Position numbers and translations under genes: made by a program. The notes beneath the pieces were generated by a model. The model did no database searches. It worked only from the letters and a program-made list of their open reading frames with translations, and was not told the DNA's origin. A stretch of 64,000 bases of DNA from an uncultured Persicobacter sp. (GTDB taxonomy: Bacteria; Bacteroidota; Bacteroidia; Cytophagales; Cyclobacteriaceae), in NCBI GenBank assembly GCA_947498325.1, contig CANMKE010000002.1, positions 186,001 through 250,000 of the forward strand, given 5' to 3'. Below are positions 43,876 to 53,518 of the stretch, one piece after another; position 1 is the first letter of the stretch; every line of letters begins with the position of its first letter.

Positions 43876-45555
43876 TTATTTTTTGAATTTCTTTTGCTCA
43901 GGGTTTGTATATACGTGATCGTAATACTCCTGTGCCATACGGTCAGCATCGAAATAAGGCGTAACGTCTTTCATCGATGTTTTCACAATCTCAGTCCACT
44001 TCTTAGGCTCATCATAATAAGTCGGCAAGATTTCGTTCTCCAGGATGTAGAACATCGCTTCCATATCTTCATGATCCTGCATATGATGCGGCTTGCGGTG
44101 ATCCGTAGCAGGAATGATAAATCCATTTTCGCCATGGCGGGTGAATTCACAAATCCATCCATCGTAAGTCGAGAAGTTTACCCCAGCGTTCATGGCTGCC
44201 GTCATGCCTGAAGTACCAGAAGCCTCACGGGTAACACGTGGGTTGTTCAACCATACATCAGAACCATATTTTAGCATGCGCGAAAGTTGTAGCTCGTAAC
44301 CTACCAGTACCGCAGCATTTTTGTTATGCTTCGTCATGTGTACCAAAGAGTTGAAAGTACCCACTGCACCGTAATCCATTGGATAAGGCTTTCCTGCCCA
44401 GATAATCTGTACTGGGTACTTGCTGTTGCTCAATAATTTTTGGAAACGTTCCATATCGCGTGTGATCAAATCTGCACGTTTGTATCCAGCGTAACGGCGC
44501 GCCCATACGATCGTGAAAACGTTCGGGTCAAACCACTTTCCTGTTTGGTCGGCAACAATCTGGAAAAGGTTTTTCTTCAGCTTTTTCTTACGGTCGGTCA
44601 GTTGCGCATCATCTCCTTTTACCAAAGCAGCTTTCAGCTCAGGATCTTGCCAGTAGCGGGCATTTTGTGCGTTGGTAACGTGCGTGATTGGGCAAATACC
44701 CGTTTGGTTTTTCCACATCTCGCGAGATACTTCCCCATGTAGTTTTGATACCCCATTGGCAAAATGCGCAAAGCGTAAAGCAACCAGCGAGTGGTTGAAA
44801 GTATCATCATGAATGCCTGTAAGCTCACGAACTTGATCCAAAGGAACACCATTGAAAAAGCCGAGTTTATCCAACAAGTGGATGTTATGCTTTTCATTTC
44901 CAGCTTCTTCAGGAGTGTGCGTAGTGAAAACCATACGCTTTTTCACCTCCTCGATAGAGCCGTGTTTTTTATACAAGTGGAAAGCCGAAGAAAGGGCGTG
45001 TGCCTCATTCAAGTGATAAATATCTGGCTCCCAGTTTAATTCATCTAAAAGTTTAGCACCACCCAGGCCTAAAAGGATAGACTGAGCGACTTTCCCTTCT
45101 GTATTGGATTCGTACAGGCGGTGAGTAATTGTTTGTGCTAAATAATCATTCTCTGGTAAATCAGTAGAAAGGAAGAACATCGGTACAGTACCGAATTGCT
45201 CTGGATCAAGATAGAAAGCCTTTACCCAAACATCATGATTGTTCACTCGAATCGAGAACTTGATGCCTGTGTCCTGAAGGAAAGAATAGGTTTTCTCCTG
45301 AAAAAGAACATCCATTGACTGATCTTTCGCACGGATTTGGTCATAATATCCGTACTTCCATAGTAGTCCAATACCGACCATATTTTGCTTTAGGTCGTAG
45401 GCACTGCGCATATGTGAACCCGCAAGGAACCCTAATCCACCTGAGTAGATTTTGAAGGATTGATCGATCGCAAACTCCATACAGAAGTAAGCGGTTTTCT
45501 TGCTGTATTTAGGATCAAATTTATAAGGATGCTGAAATTTCGTTGGTAAACTCAT
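43876..45555 (-). CDS. GT35 alpha-glucan phosphorylase homologue lacking the PLP lysine
   Basis: 559 residues, the short 'bacterial type' alpha-glucan phosphorylase layout. N terminus: YFCMEFAIDQSFKIYSGGLG. Central blocks: YHLNEAHALSSAFHLYKKHG and VFTTHTPEEAGNEKHN. The phosphate-site motif WARRYAGYKRADL is kept. In the block that normally reads EASGTSGMK, the Lys that forms the Schiff base with PLP is Thr452 (codon ACG at 44200-44202: EASGTSGMTAAMNAGVNFST). So PLP-dependent phosphorolysis may be lost or altered. I recall similar SGMTAAMN versions in other Bacteroidota, so it may be a subfamily trait and not decay. Possible role: glycogen turnover or synthesis. A terminator follows at 43820. 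Confidence 0.85.
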   Translation of the reverse strand: MSLPTKFQHPYKFDPKYSKKTAYFCMEFAIDQSFKIYSGGLGFLAGSHMRSAYDLKQNMVGIGLLWKYGYYDQIRAKDQSMDVLFQEKTYSFLQDTGIKFSIRVNNHDVWVKAFYLDPEQFGTVPMFFLSTDLPENDYLAQTITHRLYESNTEGKVAQSILLGLGGAKLLDELNWEPDIYHLNEAHALSSAFHLYKKHGSIEEVKKRMVFTTHTPEEAGNEKHNIHLLDKLGFFNGVPLDQVRELTGIHDDTFNHSLVALRFAHFANGVSKLHGEVSREMWKNQTGICPITHVTNAQNARYWQDPELKAALVKGDDAQLTDRKKKLKKNLFQIVADQTGKWFDPNVFTIVWARRYAGYKRADLITRDMERFQKLLSNSKYPVQIIWAGKPYPMDYGAVGTFNSLVHMTKHNKNAAVLVGYELQLSRMLKYGSDVWLNNPRVTREASGTSGMTAAMNAGVNFSTYDGWICEFTRHGENGFIIPATDHRKPHHMQDHEDMEAMFYILENEILPTYYDEPKKWTEIVKTSMKDVTPYFDADRMAQEYYDHVYTNPEQKKFKK

Positions 45556-45866
45556 TGTCTGAAAAATTAGGTTTGAACAATTAAGATGGTATTAATAATA
45601 AAAGGTGTATTAAAACCCAAAATGGGAATTTAACGGGTTTTATCAAATAAAATGTAATGGATTAGCGAGATTATGGCGTTTGAATTGCACAAACGATTCC
45701 AGTGATTATTATGGATGGAGGTTCATCGAAAGAGGGAACAGCTAACGGTTTTGTATTAGTCAATCTTTGTTTTTTTAAATATAATACAATCTGAATAAAT
45801 GACTATTTAAAAATTTATCTGATTTGTAAGAATATTCAAATAATAGCCTGTTTAGGATAAATTGAA
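45556..45866. other. Intergenic region upstream of the GT35 gene
   Basis: About 310 bp, strongly AT-rich. It holds the GT35 promoter region and the 3' flank of the microprotein gene. No hairpin or promoter pair was convincing. Confidence 0.35.
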
Positions 45867-46013
45867 TTAATCCTGGCATTTATCACATCCGCCACCGGAA
45901 CATTTTTTTCGGCTGTTTGCAGTAATTTTTTTATAAAAATGCCAGCACAACCAACCCACAGCAGCAGCTACCATGAGCGTTACGATCACGCCTTGTACGG
46001 TTAAGTTAACCAT
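45867..46013 (-). CDS. FeoB-associated-type Cys-rich membrane microprotein
   Basis: 48 residues: one N-terminal transmembrane helix (about residues 6-26, VQGVIVTLMVAAAVGWLCWH), a basic linker, then the Cys-rich tail KKCSGGGCDKCQD. This matches the small FeoB-associated Cys-rich membrane proteins (PF12669-like), usually encoded beside feoB and thought to aid ferrous-iron uptake. Here no feoA or feoB lies in the window, so it is an orphan. ATG 46013 is the only good start. Too short for ordinary gene callers; supported by the motif and clean topology. Confidence 0.75.
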   Translation of the reverse strand: MVNLTVQGVIVTLMVAAAVGWLCWHFYKKITANSRKKCSGGGCDKCQD

Positions 46014-46192
46014 GTCTTTTCGTTATTCTTTAAACAAATGGGGTCTTTGATGATTCTAAAATAATTATTTCAGCGGAGAAATAGACCGCTTTAACCGAAA
46101 ATATTCGTACAACAGATTAAGCCTGAAAAGGCTCAAATTGAAAAGGAGTACCTTTTTTCGCCACTTTAAGGAGTACGCATATAAAACCAACT

Positions 46193-47611
46193 ATGAATTC
46201 AGCATTAAGCCCTTCGAACATCCCTCCGTCCTTTTTGGATCAGCTCCCCATTCCTGTATTGGTACAAGAGAAAGGAGGCGCATTGATTTACTATAATCAG
46301 GAGATGAAAGAGCAGTTTGATGATTTTCCTGAGGCCAAGGAGGCGCAGCAGGATTTATTCAAGTCGGTCAGTATTTGGGAGCAGGGCGCGCAATGCACTT
46401 TGAGCACTTCGAAGACTCCCCTGAAAGAATGGGAATTAAGCAAGCTCAGTGAGGATGACCAGCAAACCGTCTGGTGCCTGAAAAAATCCCGCCCCTCCCC
46501 TTTCGAAGACCCCACCTTTTTATCCGTTGTGGCGCATGAGCTAAGGACGCCCCTGAATGCGGTTTTGGGTTTGGCACAACTGCTTGAGATGGAAAATGAA
46601 CAGGAAAATTTGCATAACTCCTTCAAAACCATGCAATACTCCGCAGAGCACCTGTTAGGGTTAATCAACGATGTGCTTGATTTCAGCAAAATTCTTGGCG
46701 GTAAACTGGAACTCGACCAAACGAGGTTTTCTCCAAAACAACTGGCCACCGATATTAAAGCGATGCTGCAACAGCGTGCCGATGCCCGATCCATCAGCCT
46801 TAAAGTTTTGGTAGGAGATGAGATCCCCGAACAGTTGCTTGGCGATGCCCACCGCCTGAAACAAGTATTGATCAACCTGATTACCAATGCCATTAAGTTC
46901 ACTGAAAAAGGAGCGGTAACCATCCGCCTGGAGCGATTGCCCAAAGCGACCAACAGGGCTTGGCTGCGCTTTGTGATTGAAGATACGGGCATTGGAATTC
47001 CTGAAGACCGCCTCAAACGGATCTTTGAGCCATTTACGCAGGCCGAAAAATCGACCACCCGCAAGTTTGGTGGTACAGGACTTGGCCTGAGTATCAGTAA
47101 ACTGTTGGTAGAAAGTATGGGAGGCAATATTCGCGTGGAAAGCAAAGAAGGCAAAGGCACGCGGTTTTTGATCTCCATGCCTTTCGATCGCAATGAGCAA
47201 CTCACTTCCAAATTTGTGCAGCGCACACGTAAGGATTTCAGTGCAAGTAAAGTTTTGCTGGTAGAAGATGATGTGGTAAATCAGGTGATTACGAAAAAGT
47301 ACTTGAAGAAATTTGGGATCAATCCAGAGATTGCCGCAACGGGAAAAGCCACCCTTGAGTGGGTAAAGCAAGAACAGTTTGATTTGATATTGATGGACTT
47401 GCACCTTCCTGATGCTCATGGGGAAGACCTTACGCAAACGATCCGACATCAGGACAAGCATTACTATGAGATCCCCATTATCGCACTGAGCGCAACACGA
47501 TTTGACCGATGGGAAGAAAATGCCAAGCTCGCACAGATGAACGGCTACCTGACCAAACCACTGAATCCGATAGTGATGCAGCGGACATTAGAGGAATTTT
47601 TTAAGTTTTAG
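46193..47611 (+). CDS. Hybrid sensor histidine kinase with receiver domain
   Basis: 472 residues. An N-terminal PAS-like sensor (about residues 12-100, LDQLPIPVLVQEKGGALIYYNQ) has no membrane helix. HisKA has VVAHELRTPLNAVLG, with His115 the phosphorylation site. The HATPase_c domain has N box LINLITNAIKFTE, G1 IEDTGIGIP, F/G2 EPFTQAE and GGTGLGLSIS. A C-terminal receiver (VLLVEDDVVNQVITKKYL; Asp402 in LILMDLHLP) has a conserved Thr/Ser and the final Lys in YLTKPLN. It is a soluble cytoplasmic kinase. The output partner is not adjacent. A monocistronic unit is likely. Confidence 0.93.
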   Translation: MNSALSPSNIPPSFLDQLPIPVLVQEKGGALIYYNQEMKEQFDDFPEAKEAQQDLFKSVSIWEQGAQCTLSTSKTPLKEWELSKLSEDDQQTVWCLKKSRPSPFEDPTFLSVVAHELRTPLNAVLGLAQLLEMENEQENLHNSFKTMQYSAEHLLGLINDVLDFSKILGGKLELDQTRFSPKQLATDIKAMLQQRADARSISLKVLVGDEIPEQLLGDAHRLKQVLINLITNAIKFTEKGAVTIRLERLPKATNRAWLRFVIEDTGIGIPEDRLKRIFEPFTQAEKSTTRKFGGTGLGLSISKLLVESMGGNIRVESKEGKGTRFLISMPFDRNEQLTSKFVQRTRKDFSASKVLLVEDDVVNQVITKKYLKKFGINPEIAATGKATLEWVKQEQFDLILMDLHLPDAHGEDLTQTIRHQDKHYYEIPIIALSATRFDRWEENAKLAQMNGYLTKPLNPIVMQRTLEEFFKF

Positions 47612-47668
47612 ATGTTTTTTTTCCTTGCTTTCTTTTGACTTTTACCTTCATAACTATCGAAAAAGGCT

Positions 47669-47676
47669 TAGTTTTG
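47669..47676 (+). promoter_or_regulatory. Candidate -7 element upstream of purK
   Basis: TAGTTTTG matches TAnnTTTG and lies 40 bp before the purK ATG, in the same CTTAGTTTTGTAT context as the nuoA candidate at 5849. No TTTG stands at the usual -33 position. Confidence 0.4.
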
Positions 47677-47715
47677 TATGTCAATAACTTTAAGATAGGC
47701 TAACAGCAAAACAAC

Positions 47716-48858
47716 ATGGCATTTTCATTATTTCAAGGCGTTAAATTGGGCATTCTTGGCGGTGGACAGTTGGGACGGATGTTGATTCAATCATCCTTAG
47801 ATTTTAATTTGGATATCGCCATTTTGGATCCAGACCCACAGGCTCCCTGTGCCCGTATCAGCAGTAATTTCACCAATGGTTCACTGAAAGATTATACGGA
47901 TGTATATGAATTCGGGAAGCAGTGTGATGTGATTACCGTTGAAATTGAGAACGTTAATACCGAAGCTTTGCGTCAGTTAGAGCTTGAAGGGAAAAAAGTT
48001 TTCCCTCAGCCACGGGTCATTGAACTGATTCAGGACAAGCGGGTTCAGAAACAATTCTATCAGGATAATAACATTCCAACCTCGCCATTTATTCTTACCC
48101 AAGACCGTAACGAAGTGATGCGTCATGCTGACTTCCTGCCTGCGGTTCATAAACTGGGAAAAGAAGGCTATGATGGCCGTGGGGTACAGATGTTACGCCA
48201 GGTGGAGGATCTCTCCAAAGCTTTTGACAAGCCAGGTGTTTTGGAAAAACTGATTGATTTTGAAACCGAAATCTCGGTGATTGTCGCTCGAAATGAGGAC
48301 GGACAGGTAAGAACATTCCCTGCAGTGGAGCTGATTTATCATCCTGAAGCCAATTTGGTAGAATACCTTTTTGCGCCAGCAAATATTTCTGAGGCCGTAG
48401 CTAAAAAAGCGGATGATATTGCCCGGGATGTGATCACTAAACTGGACATGGTCGGTCTGTTGGCTGTTGAGATGTTTGCAACCAAATCGGGCGATGTGCT
48501 GGTTAATGAGGTAGCGCCACGTCCGCACAACAGTGGCCACCAAACCATTGAGGCCAATCAGACTTCACAGTACGAACAACATCTCCGCGCTATTCTGAAC
48601 ACTCCCTTGGGGTCTACCGAGGCGCTTCAGCCTTCCGCAATGGTGAACCTCTTAGGGGAAGAAGGCTTCGAAGGAATGGCCAAGTATGAAGGTACCGACG
48701 AGGTTATGGCCGTTGATGGTGCACATGTTCACCTTTATGGCAAAAGCTACACCAAGCCTTTTCGTAAAATGGGGCACGTTACGATCGTCGATGCCGACCT
48801 GGAAAGACTGAAAGAGAAAGCAACATACATCAAAAATACTTTAAAAATAAAAGCATGA
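47716..48858 (+). CDS. purK: N5-carboxyaminoimidazole ribonucleotide synthase
   Basis: 380-residue ATP-grasp enzyme. Start [13 protein letters not shown], the glycine-rich N-terminal motif; then [21 protein letters not shown], and the ATP-grasp core [34 protein letters not shown], and [18 protein letters not shown]. It makes N5-CAIR from AIR, ATP and bicarbonate in purine synthesis. The ATGA overlap with purE shows translational coupling. The gene order is purK-purE, reversed from the usual purEK of E. coli. Confidence 0.97.
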   Translation: MAFSLFQGVKLGILGGGQLGRMLIQSSLDFNLDIAILDPDPQAPCARISSNFTNGSLKDYTDVYEFGKQCDVITVEIENVNTEALRQLELEGKKVFPQPRVIELIQDKRVQKQFYQDNNIPTSPFILTQDRNEVMRHADFLPAVHKLGKEGYDGRGVQMLRQVEDLSKAFDKPGVLEKLIDFETEISVIVARNEDGQVRTFPAVELIYHPEANLVEYLFAPANISEAVAKKADDIARDVITKLDMVGLLAVEMFATKSGDVLVNEVAPRPHNSGHQTIEANQTSQYEQHLRAILNTPLGSTEALQPSAMVNLLGEEGFEGMAKYEGTDEVMAVDGAHVHLYGKSYTKPFRKMGHVTIVDADLERLKEKATYIKNTLKIKA

Positions 48859-49364
48859 GTAAGGTGCAAGTAGGTATTATCATGGGCAGTAATTCTGACC
48901 TGCCCGTGATGAAACAAGCCGCAGAGGTTTTAGAAGAGTTAGGGGTTACTTTTGAGGTAACGATTGTTTCCGCACACCGCACACCTGAACGCATGGTGAC
49001 TTACGCTCAGGAGGCACGTGCACGGGGAATTAAAGCGATTATTGCTGGCGCTGGTGGTGCCGCTCACCTGCCAGGGATGGTGGCTTCGATGACGAGCCTT
49101 CCAGTGATTGGAGTGCCTGTAAAATCATCGAATTCCATTGATGGCTGGGATTCTGTATTGTCGATTCTGCAAATGCCTGGAGGCGTGCCAGTAGCGACAG
49201 TGGCACTGAATGGCGCAAAAAATGCAGGAATTCTTGCTGCGCAGATCGTTGGGGCTTATGAGGAGCAAATCGCTCAAAACCTTGACACCTTCAAGCAAGA
49301 AATGAAAGACAAAGTATTGTCGGCCGCTGCTGATCTGGAAGAAAAGGGCTATCAGGCTTTTTAA
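48855..49364 (+). CDS. purE: N5-carboxyaminoimidazole ribonucleotide mutase
   Basis: 169 residues with the class I PurE fold. [10 protein letters not shown] is the phosphate-binding start. The SAHRTPERM motif carries the catalytic His; [12 protein letters not shown] and [18 protein letters not shown] follow. It converts N5-CAIR to CAIR, immediately after PurK. It overlaps purK by 4 bp and is octameric in the family. Together they indicate the bacterial two-enzyme AIR carboxylation route. Confidence 0.97.
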   Translation: MSKVQVGIIMGSNSDLPVMKQAAEVLEELGVTFEVTIVSAHRTPERMVTYAQEARARGIKAIIAGAGGAAHLPGMVASMTSLPVIGVPVKSSNSIDGWDSVLSILQMPGGVPVATVALNGAKNAGILAAQIVGAYEEQIAQNLDTFKQEMKDKVLSAAADLEEKGYQAF

Positions 49365-49465
49365 CTTCCCACATTATTTTCAATAGGGAGACGGCTGTTT
49401 CCCGTACAAATATTTAAGCCATTCAGCTTACTGGATGGCTTATCACGATTTTTTTTCTTAGATGT

Positions 49466-51169
49466 ATGGTCAAAAAGTGGATTTATAAATCGGCAGCTCC
49501 GCAGGAGGATGTAGATCGATTGATGGCGGAAGTGGGGGTTTCTGAAACCGTAGCCTCTTTGCTTGCCCAGCGCTCGATTCGTAATTACGAAGAAGCCAAA
49601 GCGTTTTTTCGTCCTTCCTTAGCGCATTTGCACGATCCCTTCCTGATGAAAGGGATGGATATTGCCGTAAATAGATTGCAGGAGGCTTTTCAGCAAAGAG
49701 AAAAAATCATGATCTATGGTGATTATGATGTCGATGGAACCACCTCCGTGGCCTTGGTTTATGGATTTATCAAAACCCTTTACCCGAATGTGGCCTTTTA
49801 TGTGCCAGACCGCTACAAGGAAGGTTATGGCGTATCGACCAAAGGGATGGAATACGCCCGCGATAATAATTTCAAGCTGATTATCTCCCTTGACTGTGGG
49901 ATAAAAGCCGTAGACCGTATTCAGCAGGCCAAAGATTACGGCATCGATTTTATTATCTGTGATCATCACCGCCCAGGGGAAATCCTCCCTCCTGCCATTG
50001 CTATTCTTGACCCCAAACAACAGGATTGCCCTTACCCATTCACTGAGCTTTCAGGCTGTGGGGTTGGCTTCAAGTTTATGCAAGGGTATTGTCAGCGATT
50101 CGATATTCCTGAGCGCAAATTATTTGCCTTCCTGGATCTTGTTGCGGTGAGTATTGCCGCAGATATTGTCCCAGTATCCGATGAAAATCGTGTGCTGGCG
50201 CATTTTGGACTGAAACTCCTGAACAAGAAACCCTCACATGGACTTAAAGCCTTGATGAACTTGGGGGGAGGCATGAATAAAATGTCGATCTCTGCGATCG
50301 TGTTTGGTATTGGTCCGCGAATTAATGCTGCTGGAAGAATGGCACATGCCTCGGGAGCCGTGGATTTGCTATTGGCTAAAGATGAGGTGGAGGCCGAGCA
50401 ACTTGCAAAACAGATTGAATCCAAGAATGAAATCCGACGGAATTTCGACAGCAATATTACTGCGGAAGCCATCGAGATGATAGAATCGCAGGGGGATGAC
50501 AATGCCAAATCGACCGTGCTCTTTAAAAGTGACTGGCACAAAGGCGTGATTGGCATTGTTGCCTCACGTTGTATTGATAAATTTTACCGCCCGACCATCA
50601 TCATGACCGAATCCAACCGCAAAGCCACAGGCTCTGCCAGATCCGTGAATGGTTTTGATGTTTACGAGGCGATCAGTGAGTGTGCAGAATTGCTCGACCA
50701 ATTTGGTGGGCACAGATATGCCGCCGGCCTGACGATGGACATTGATAAAGTGGACGCTTTCCGGGAGAAGTTCAACAGAATTGTCGCTGAGCGAATTACA
50801 GAGGATCAGCTGACTCCACAACTGAATGTCGACAGAAGAATTGCGCTGAATGAGGTCAATTATAAATTGTACAATATTTTAAAGCAAATGGCGCCTTTTG
50901 GCCCGGAAAACATGACGCCCATCTTTGTGAGTGAAAACCTCAAGGTGGTCGATCGCCCTCGCCTGCTGAAAGGGGAGCATTTAAAGTTTAAAGTAACACA
51001 GGATGGTAATGAAGAGCCCATCGAAGCCATTGGCTTTGGTTTTGGGCAGTATTATGACCTTGTGAGCAGTGGCATGCGCTTCCGTATGGCTTATTCCGTA
51101 GAGGAAAATACTTATATGGGAAGAAAAAATCTTCAGCTTTATGTGAAAGATATCAAATTTGAAGAATAA
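49466..51169 (+). CDS. recJ: Single-stranded-DNA-specific exonuclease RecJ
   Basis: 567 residues. DHH phosphoesterase core: IMIYGDYDVDGTTSVALVYG (motif I), LIISLDCGIKA (II), FIICDHHRPG (the DHH motif) and ILDPKQQDCPYPF. The DHHA1 domain later has KSDWHKGVIGIVASRCID and GSARSVNGFDVYEAI, plus GGHRYAAGLTM. The C terminus has an OB-like domain. It degrades ssDNA 5'-3' in the RecF and mismatch-repair pathways with Mn2+/Mg2+. The length is typical. Together with radA and the Dda-like helicase it makes recombination genes notable here. Confidence 0.97.
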   Translation: MVKKWIYKSAAPQEDVDRLMAEVGVSETVASLLAQRSIRNYEEAKAFFRPSLAHLHDPFLMKGMDIAVNRLQEAFQQREKIMIYGDYDVDGTTSVALVYGFIKTLYPNVAFYVPDRYKEGYGVSTKGMEYARDNNFKLIISLDCGIKAVDRIQQAKDYGIDFIICDHHRPGEILPPAIAILDPKQQDCPYPFTELSGCGVGFKFMQGYCQRFDIPERKLFAFLDLVAVSIAADIVPVSDENRVLAHFGLKLLNKKPSHGLKALMNLGGGMNKMSISAIVFGIGPRINAAGRMAHASGAVDLLLAKDEVEAEQLAKQIESKNEIRRNFDSNITAEAIEMIESQGDDNAKSTVLFKSDWHKGVIGIVASRCIDKFYRPTIIMTESNRKATGSARSVNGFDVYEAISECAELLDQFGGHRYAAGLTMDIDKVDAFREKFNRIVAERITEDQLTPQLNVDRRIALNEVNYKLYNILKQMAPFGPENMTPIFVSENLKVVDRPRLLKGEHLKFKVTQDGNEEPIEAIGFGFGQYYDLVSSGMRFRMAYSVEENTYMGRKNLQLYVKDIKFEE

Positions 51170-51240
51170 TCTCTTTTAATTTGTTTAATTATGAGTTGGT
51201 CGATGACCGAGTACTGTTTGAATCGTAGAAAGATTAGTAT

Positions 51241-51972
51241 ATGAAATTGCGTTCTGAAAAGCTGGTAAAGAAATATAAAAAGCGTACGGTAGTGAATCAG
51301 GTTTCCGTAGAGGTAAACCAGGGAGAGATTGTGGGACTTTTGGGCCCAAACGGAGCAGGGAAAACCACTTCTTTTTATATGACCGTTGGCTTGATTAAGC
51401 CTAACGCCGGCCGAATCTTTTTGGATGATGAGGACATTACTGCCTTGCCCATGTATCGTAGGGCTCAAAAAGGAATTGGCTACCTTGCGCAGGAGGCTTC
51501 CGTATTCCGGTCCCTGACGGTGGAGGAAAACCTGCTCGCGGTGCTGGAAATGACCAAGCTGTCTAAACCAGAACAAAAAGCCAAAATGGAAGAACTCCTT
51601 GAAGAGTTCAGCCTTACCCACGTTCGGAAGAACCTCGGGATGGTGCTTTCAGGAGGAGAACGACGCAGAACAGAGATTGCCCGTGCTTTGGCTGTTGATC
51701 CCAACTTTGTGTTGCTGGATGAGCCTTTTGCTGGGGTAGACCCCATTGCCGTGGAAGAAATTCAGGGCATTGTGGCGAAGCTAAAAAACAAGAATATCGG
51801 TATATTGATTTCCGACCACAACGTAAACGAGACCCTGGCCATTACCGACCGGGCTTACCTGATGGTGGAAGGAAAGCTCTTTAGAGCAGGTACAGCAGAA
51901 GATTTGGCAAATGATCCAGAGGTGCGCAGGGTTTATTTAGGGGAGTATTTTGAGCTGAAAAGAAAGATATAA
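51241..51972 (+). CDS. lptB: LPS export ABC transporter ATPase LptB
   Basis: 243 residues. Walker [15 protein letters not shown]-loop [23 protein letters not shown] signature [15 protein letters not shown], Walker [21 protein letters not shown], and switch His in [12 protein letters not shown]. The sequence VFRSLTV and [11 protein letters not shown] are LptB-specific features. It powers LPS extraction from the inner membrane with LptF and LptG, which are not in this window. It is the first of a short plus-strand unit with the GH3-family gene 31 bp downstream. Confidence 0.95.
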   Translation: MKLRSEKLVKKYKKRTVVNQVSVEVNQGEIVGLLGPNGAGKTTSFYMTVGLIKPNAGRIFLDDEDITALPMYRRAQKGIGYLAQEASVFRSLTVEENLLAVLEMTKLSKPEQKAKMEELLEEFSLTHVRKNLGMVLSGGERRRTEIARALAVDPNFVLLDEPFAGVDPIAVEEIQGIVAKLKNKNIGILISDHNVNETLAITDRAYLMVEGKLFRAGTAEDLANDPEVRRVYLGEYFELKRKI

Positions 51973-52003
51973 GCTGTAGCTGTTTGTTTATCAAAACTGC
52001 TAT

Positions 52004-53518
52004 ATGACATTCATCAACACCATAATTACCTGGGTAATGCAACAGCGCATTCACCAGATCGAACTTTTTATGAAGCACCCTCATGAGGTGCAACATGACA
52101 TTTTTCAGCGTTTGATTGAAATGGGTGCCGAGGCCGAATTTGGCCGCAAATACCATTTCAAAGATCTTACCACTCAAAAAGCCTTCAGGGAACGGGTACC
52201 TATTGCCCGTTATGAAGACCTGTACCCTTATATCCAGCGAATGATGAAAGGGGAACAAGGCGTGCTGTGGCCTACCGAAATCAAGTGGTTTTCCAAGTCT
52301 TCAGGAACCACCAATGCCCGCAGTAAGTTCATTCCTGTTTCCAAAGAGGCTGTTGATGACTGCCACATGAAAGGAGGAAAAGACCTTTACTCCTTTTATA
52401 CCAATAACTACCCCGACACCAAGATATTTTCTGGAAAAGGGCTGGGGATAGGCGGTAGTCTGCAGGTGAATGAATTCGATATCAATGAAAACTCCCACTA
52501 CGGTGATGTGTCGGCTGTGATTATGGCCAACCTGCCATTCTATGCGCAGATGTATCGAACCCCAAGCCTGGATATCGCCCTGATGGACGAATGGGAAGCC
52601 AAAATCGAACAAATGGCACAAACGACGATCCATGAGAATGTTACCCACTTTTTAGGGGTGCCCACCTGGACCCTCGTCCTTTTGCAACGCATTCTTGAAA
52701 TTACGGGCAAATCACACATCAAAGAAGTGTGGCCCAATTTGGAGGCTTTCGTACATGGTGCTGTCGCCTTTGAGCCCTACCAAAGCTCTTTCGATGCGCT
52801 GATCCCCCGGGAGAATATGCGCTACATGGAAACTTACAATGCGTCCGAGGGTTTTTTCGGAATTCAGGATCAGAAAGACAGTAAGGACATGTTGCTGATG
52901 CTCGATTATGGCGTGTTCTATGAGTTTATCCCGATGGATGAATGGGATAAAGAACACCCGACCACGCTCGGACTTGAAGAGGTGGAAATAGGAAAAAATT
53001 ATGCGATTGTCATTACCACCAACGCCGGGCTGTGGCGCTACCTGATCGGGGATACCGTCCGTTTTACTTCACTGATCCCCTACCGCATCCGAATCTCCGG
53101 AAGAACCAAGCATTTTATTAATGCTTTTGGGGAAGAAGTGATTGTCGAAAATGCAGATCAGGCCATGACAGAAGCCTGTCAGGCGACAGGTGCAATCATG
53201 AGTAATTATACGGCCGCCCCACGATTTCTTGAGGTGGGTGTGAAAGGTGGGCACGAATGGATTGTCGAGTTTGATAAAGCGCCTGCGGATCATGCCAAGT
53301 TTGCAGAAACACTTGATGCCTCCCTCCGGAAAATCAATTCGGACTATGATGCCAAACGGTATAAGGATATCGCCCTTGAAATGCCTAAAGTACATTTTGC
53401 GCCAAAGCACACTTTTTATGAGTGGATGCGCCAAAGAGGAAAACTCGGAGGCCAACATAAGGTGCCGAGATTGTCCAACGACCGATCGTATATTGAAGGA
53501 ATATTGCCCCTTTTATAG
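52004..53518 (+). CDS. GH3-family acyl-adenylating enzyme
   Basis: 504 residues related to plant GH3 auxin amidosynthetases, members of the ANL adenylating superfamily. Seen: the ATP-binding loop KSSGTTNARSKFIPVSKE, the middle motif YMETYNASEGFFGIQDQ, ATP/AMP motif TTNAGLWRYLIGDTVRF, and RISGRTKHFINAFGEEV at the small C-terminal domain junction. It should adenylate a carboxylate and pass it to an amine or thiol; the natural substrate in bacteria is unknown. It lies 31 bp after lptB, so a link to envelope lipids is possible but speculative. A strong terminator follows. Confidence 0.88.
   Translation: MTFINTIITWVMQQRIHQIELFMKHPHEVQHDIFQRLIEMGAEAEFGRKYHFKDLTTQKAFRERVPIARYEDLYPYIQRMMKGEQGVLWPTEIKWFSKSSGTTNARSKFIPVSKEAVDDCHMKGGKDLYSFYTNNYPDTKIFSGKGLGIGGSLQVNEFDINENSHYGDVSAVIMANLPFYAQMYRTPSLDIALMDEWEAKIEQMAQTTIHENVTHFLGVPTWTLVLLQRILEITGKSHIKEVWPNLEAFVHGAVAFEPYQSSFDALIPRENMRYMETYNASEGFFGIQDQKDSKDMLLMLDYGVFYEFIPMDEWDKEHPTTLGLEEVEIGKNYAIVITTNAGLWRYLIGDTVRFTSLIPYRIRISGRTKHFINAFGEEVIVENADQAMTEACQATGAIMSNYTAAPRFLEVGVKGGHEWIVEFDKAPADHAKFAETLDASLRKINSDYDAKRYKDIALEMPKVHFAPKHTFYEWMRQRGKLGGQHKVPRLSNDRSYIEGILPLL

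Noticed and set aside
43876-45555. GT35 gene as a pseudogene because the PLP lysine is missing
   Set aside because: The frame is complete, the codon use normal and the other motifs intact, so a functional variant is more likely than decay.
46297-47226. Long minus-strand open frame of 309 codons
   Set aside because: It is antisense to the histidine kinase, whose motifs are intact. Its composition is Ser/Arg/Cys-rich, as expected for a shadow frame.
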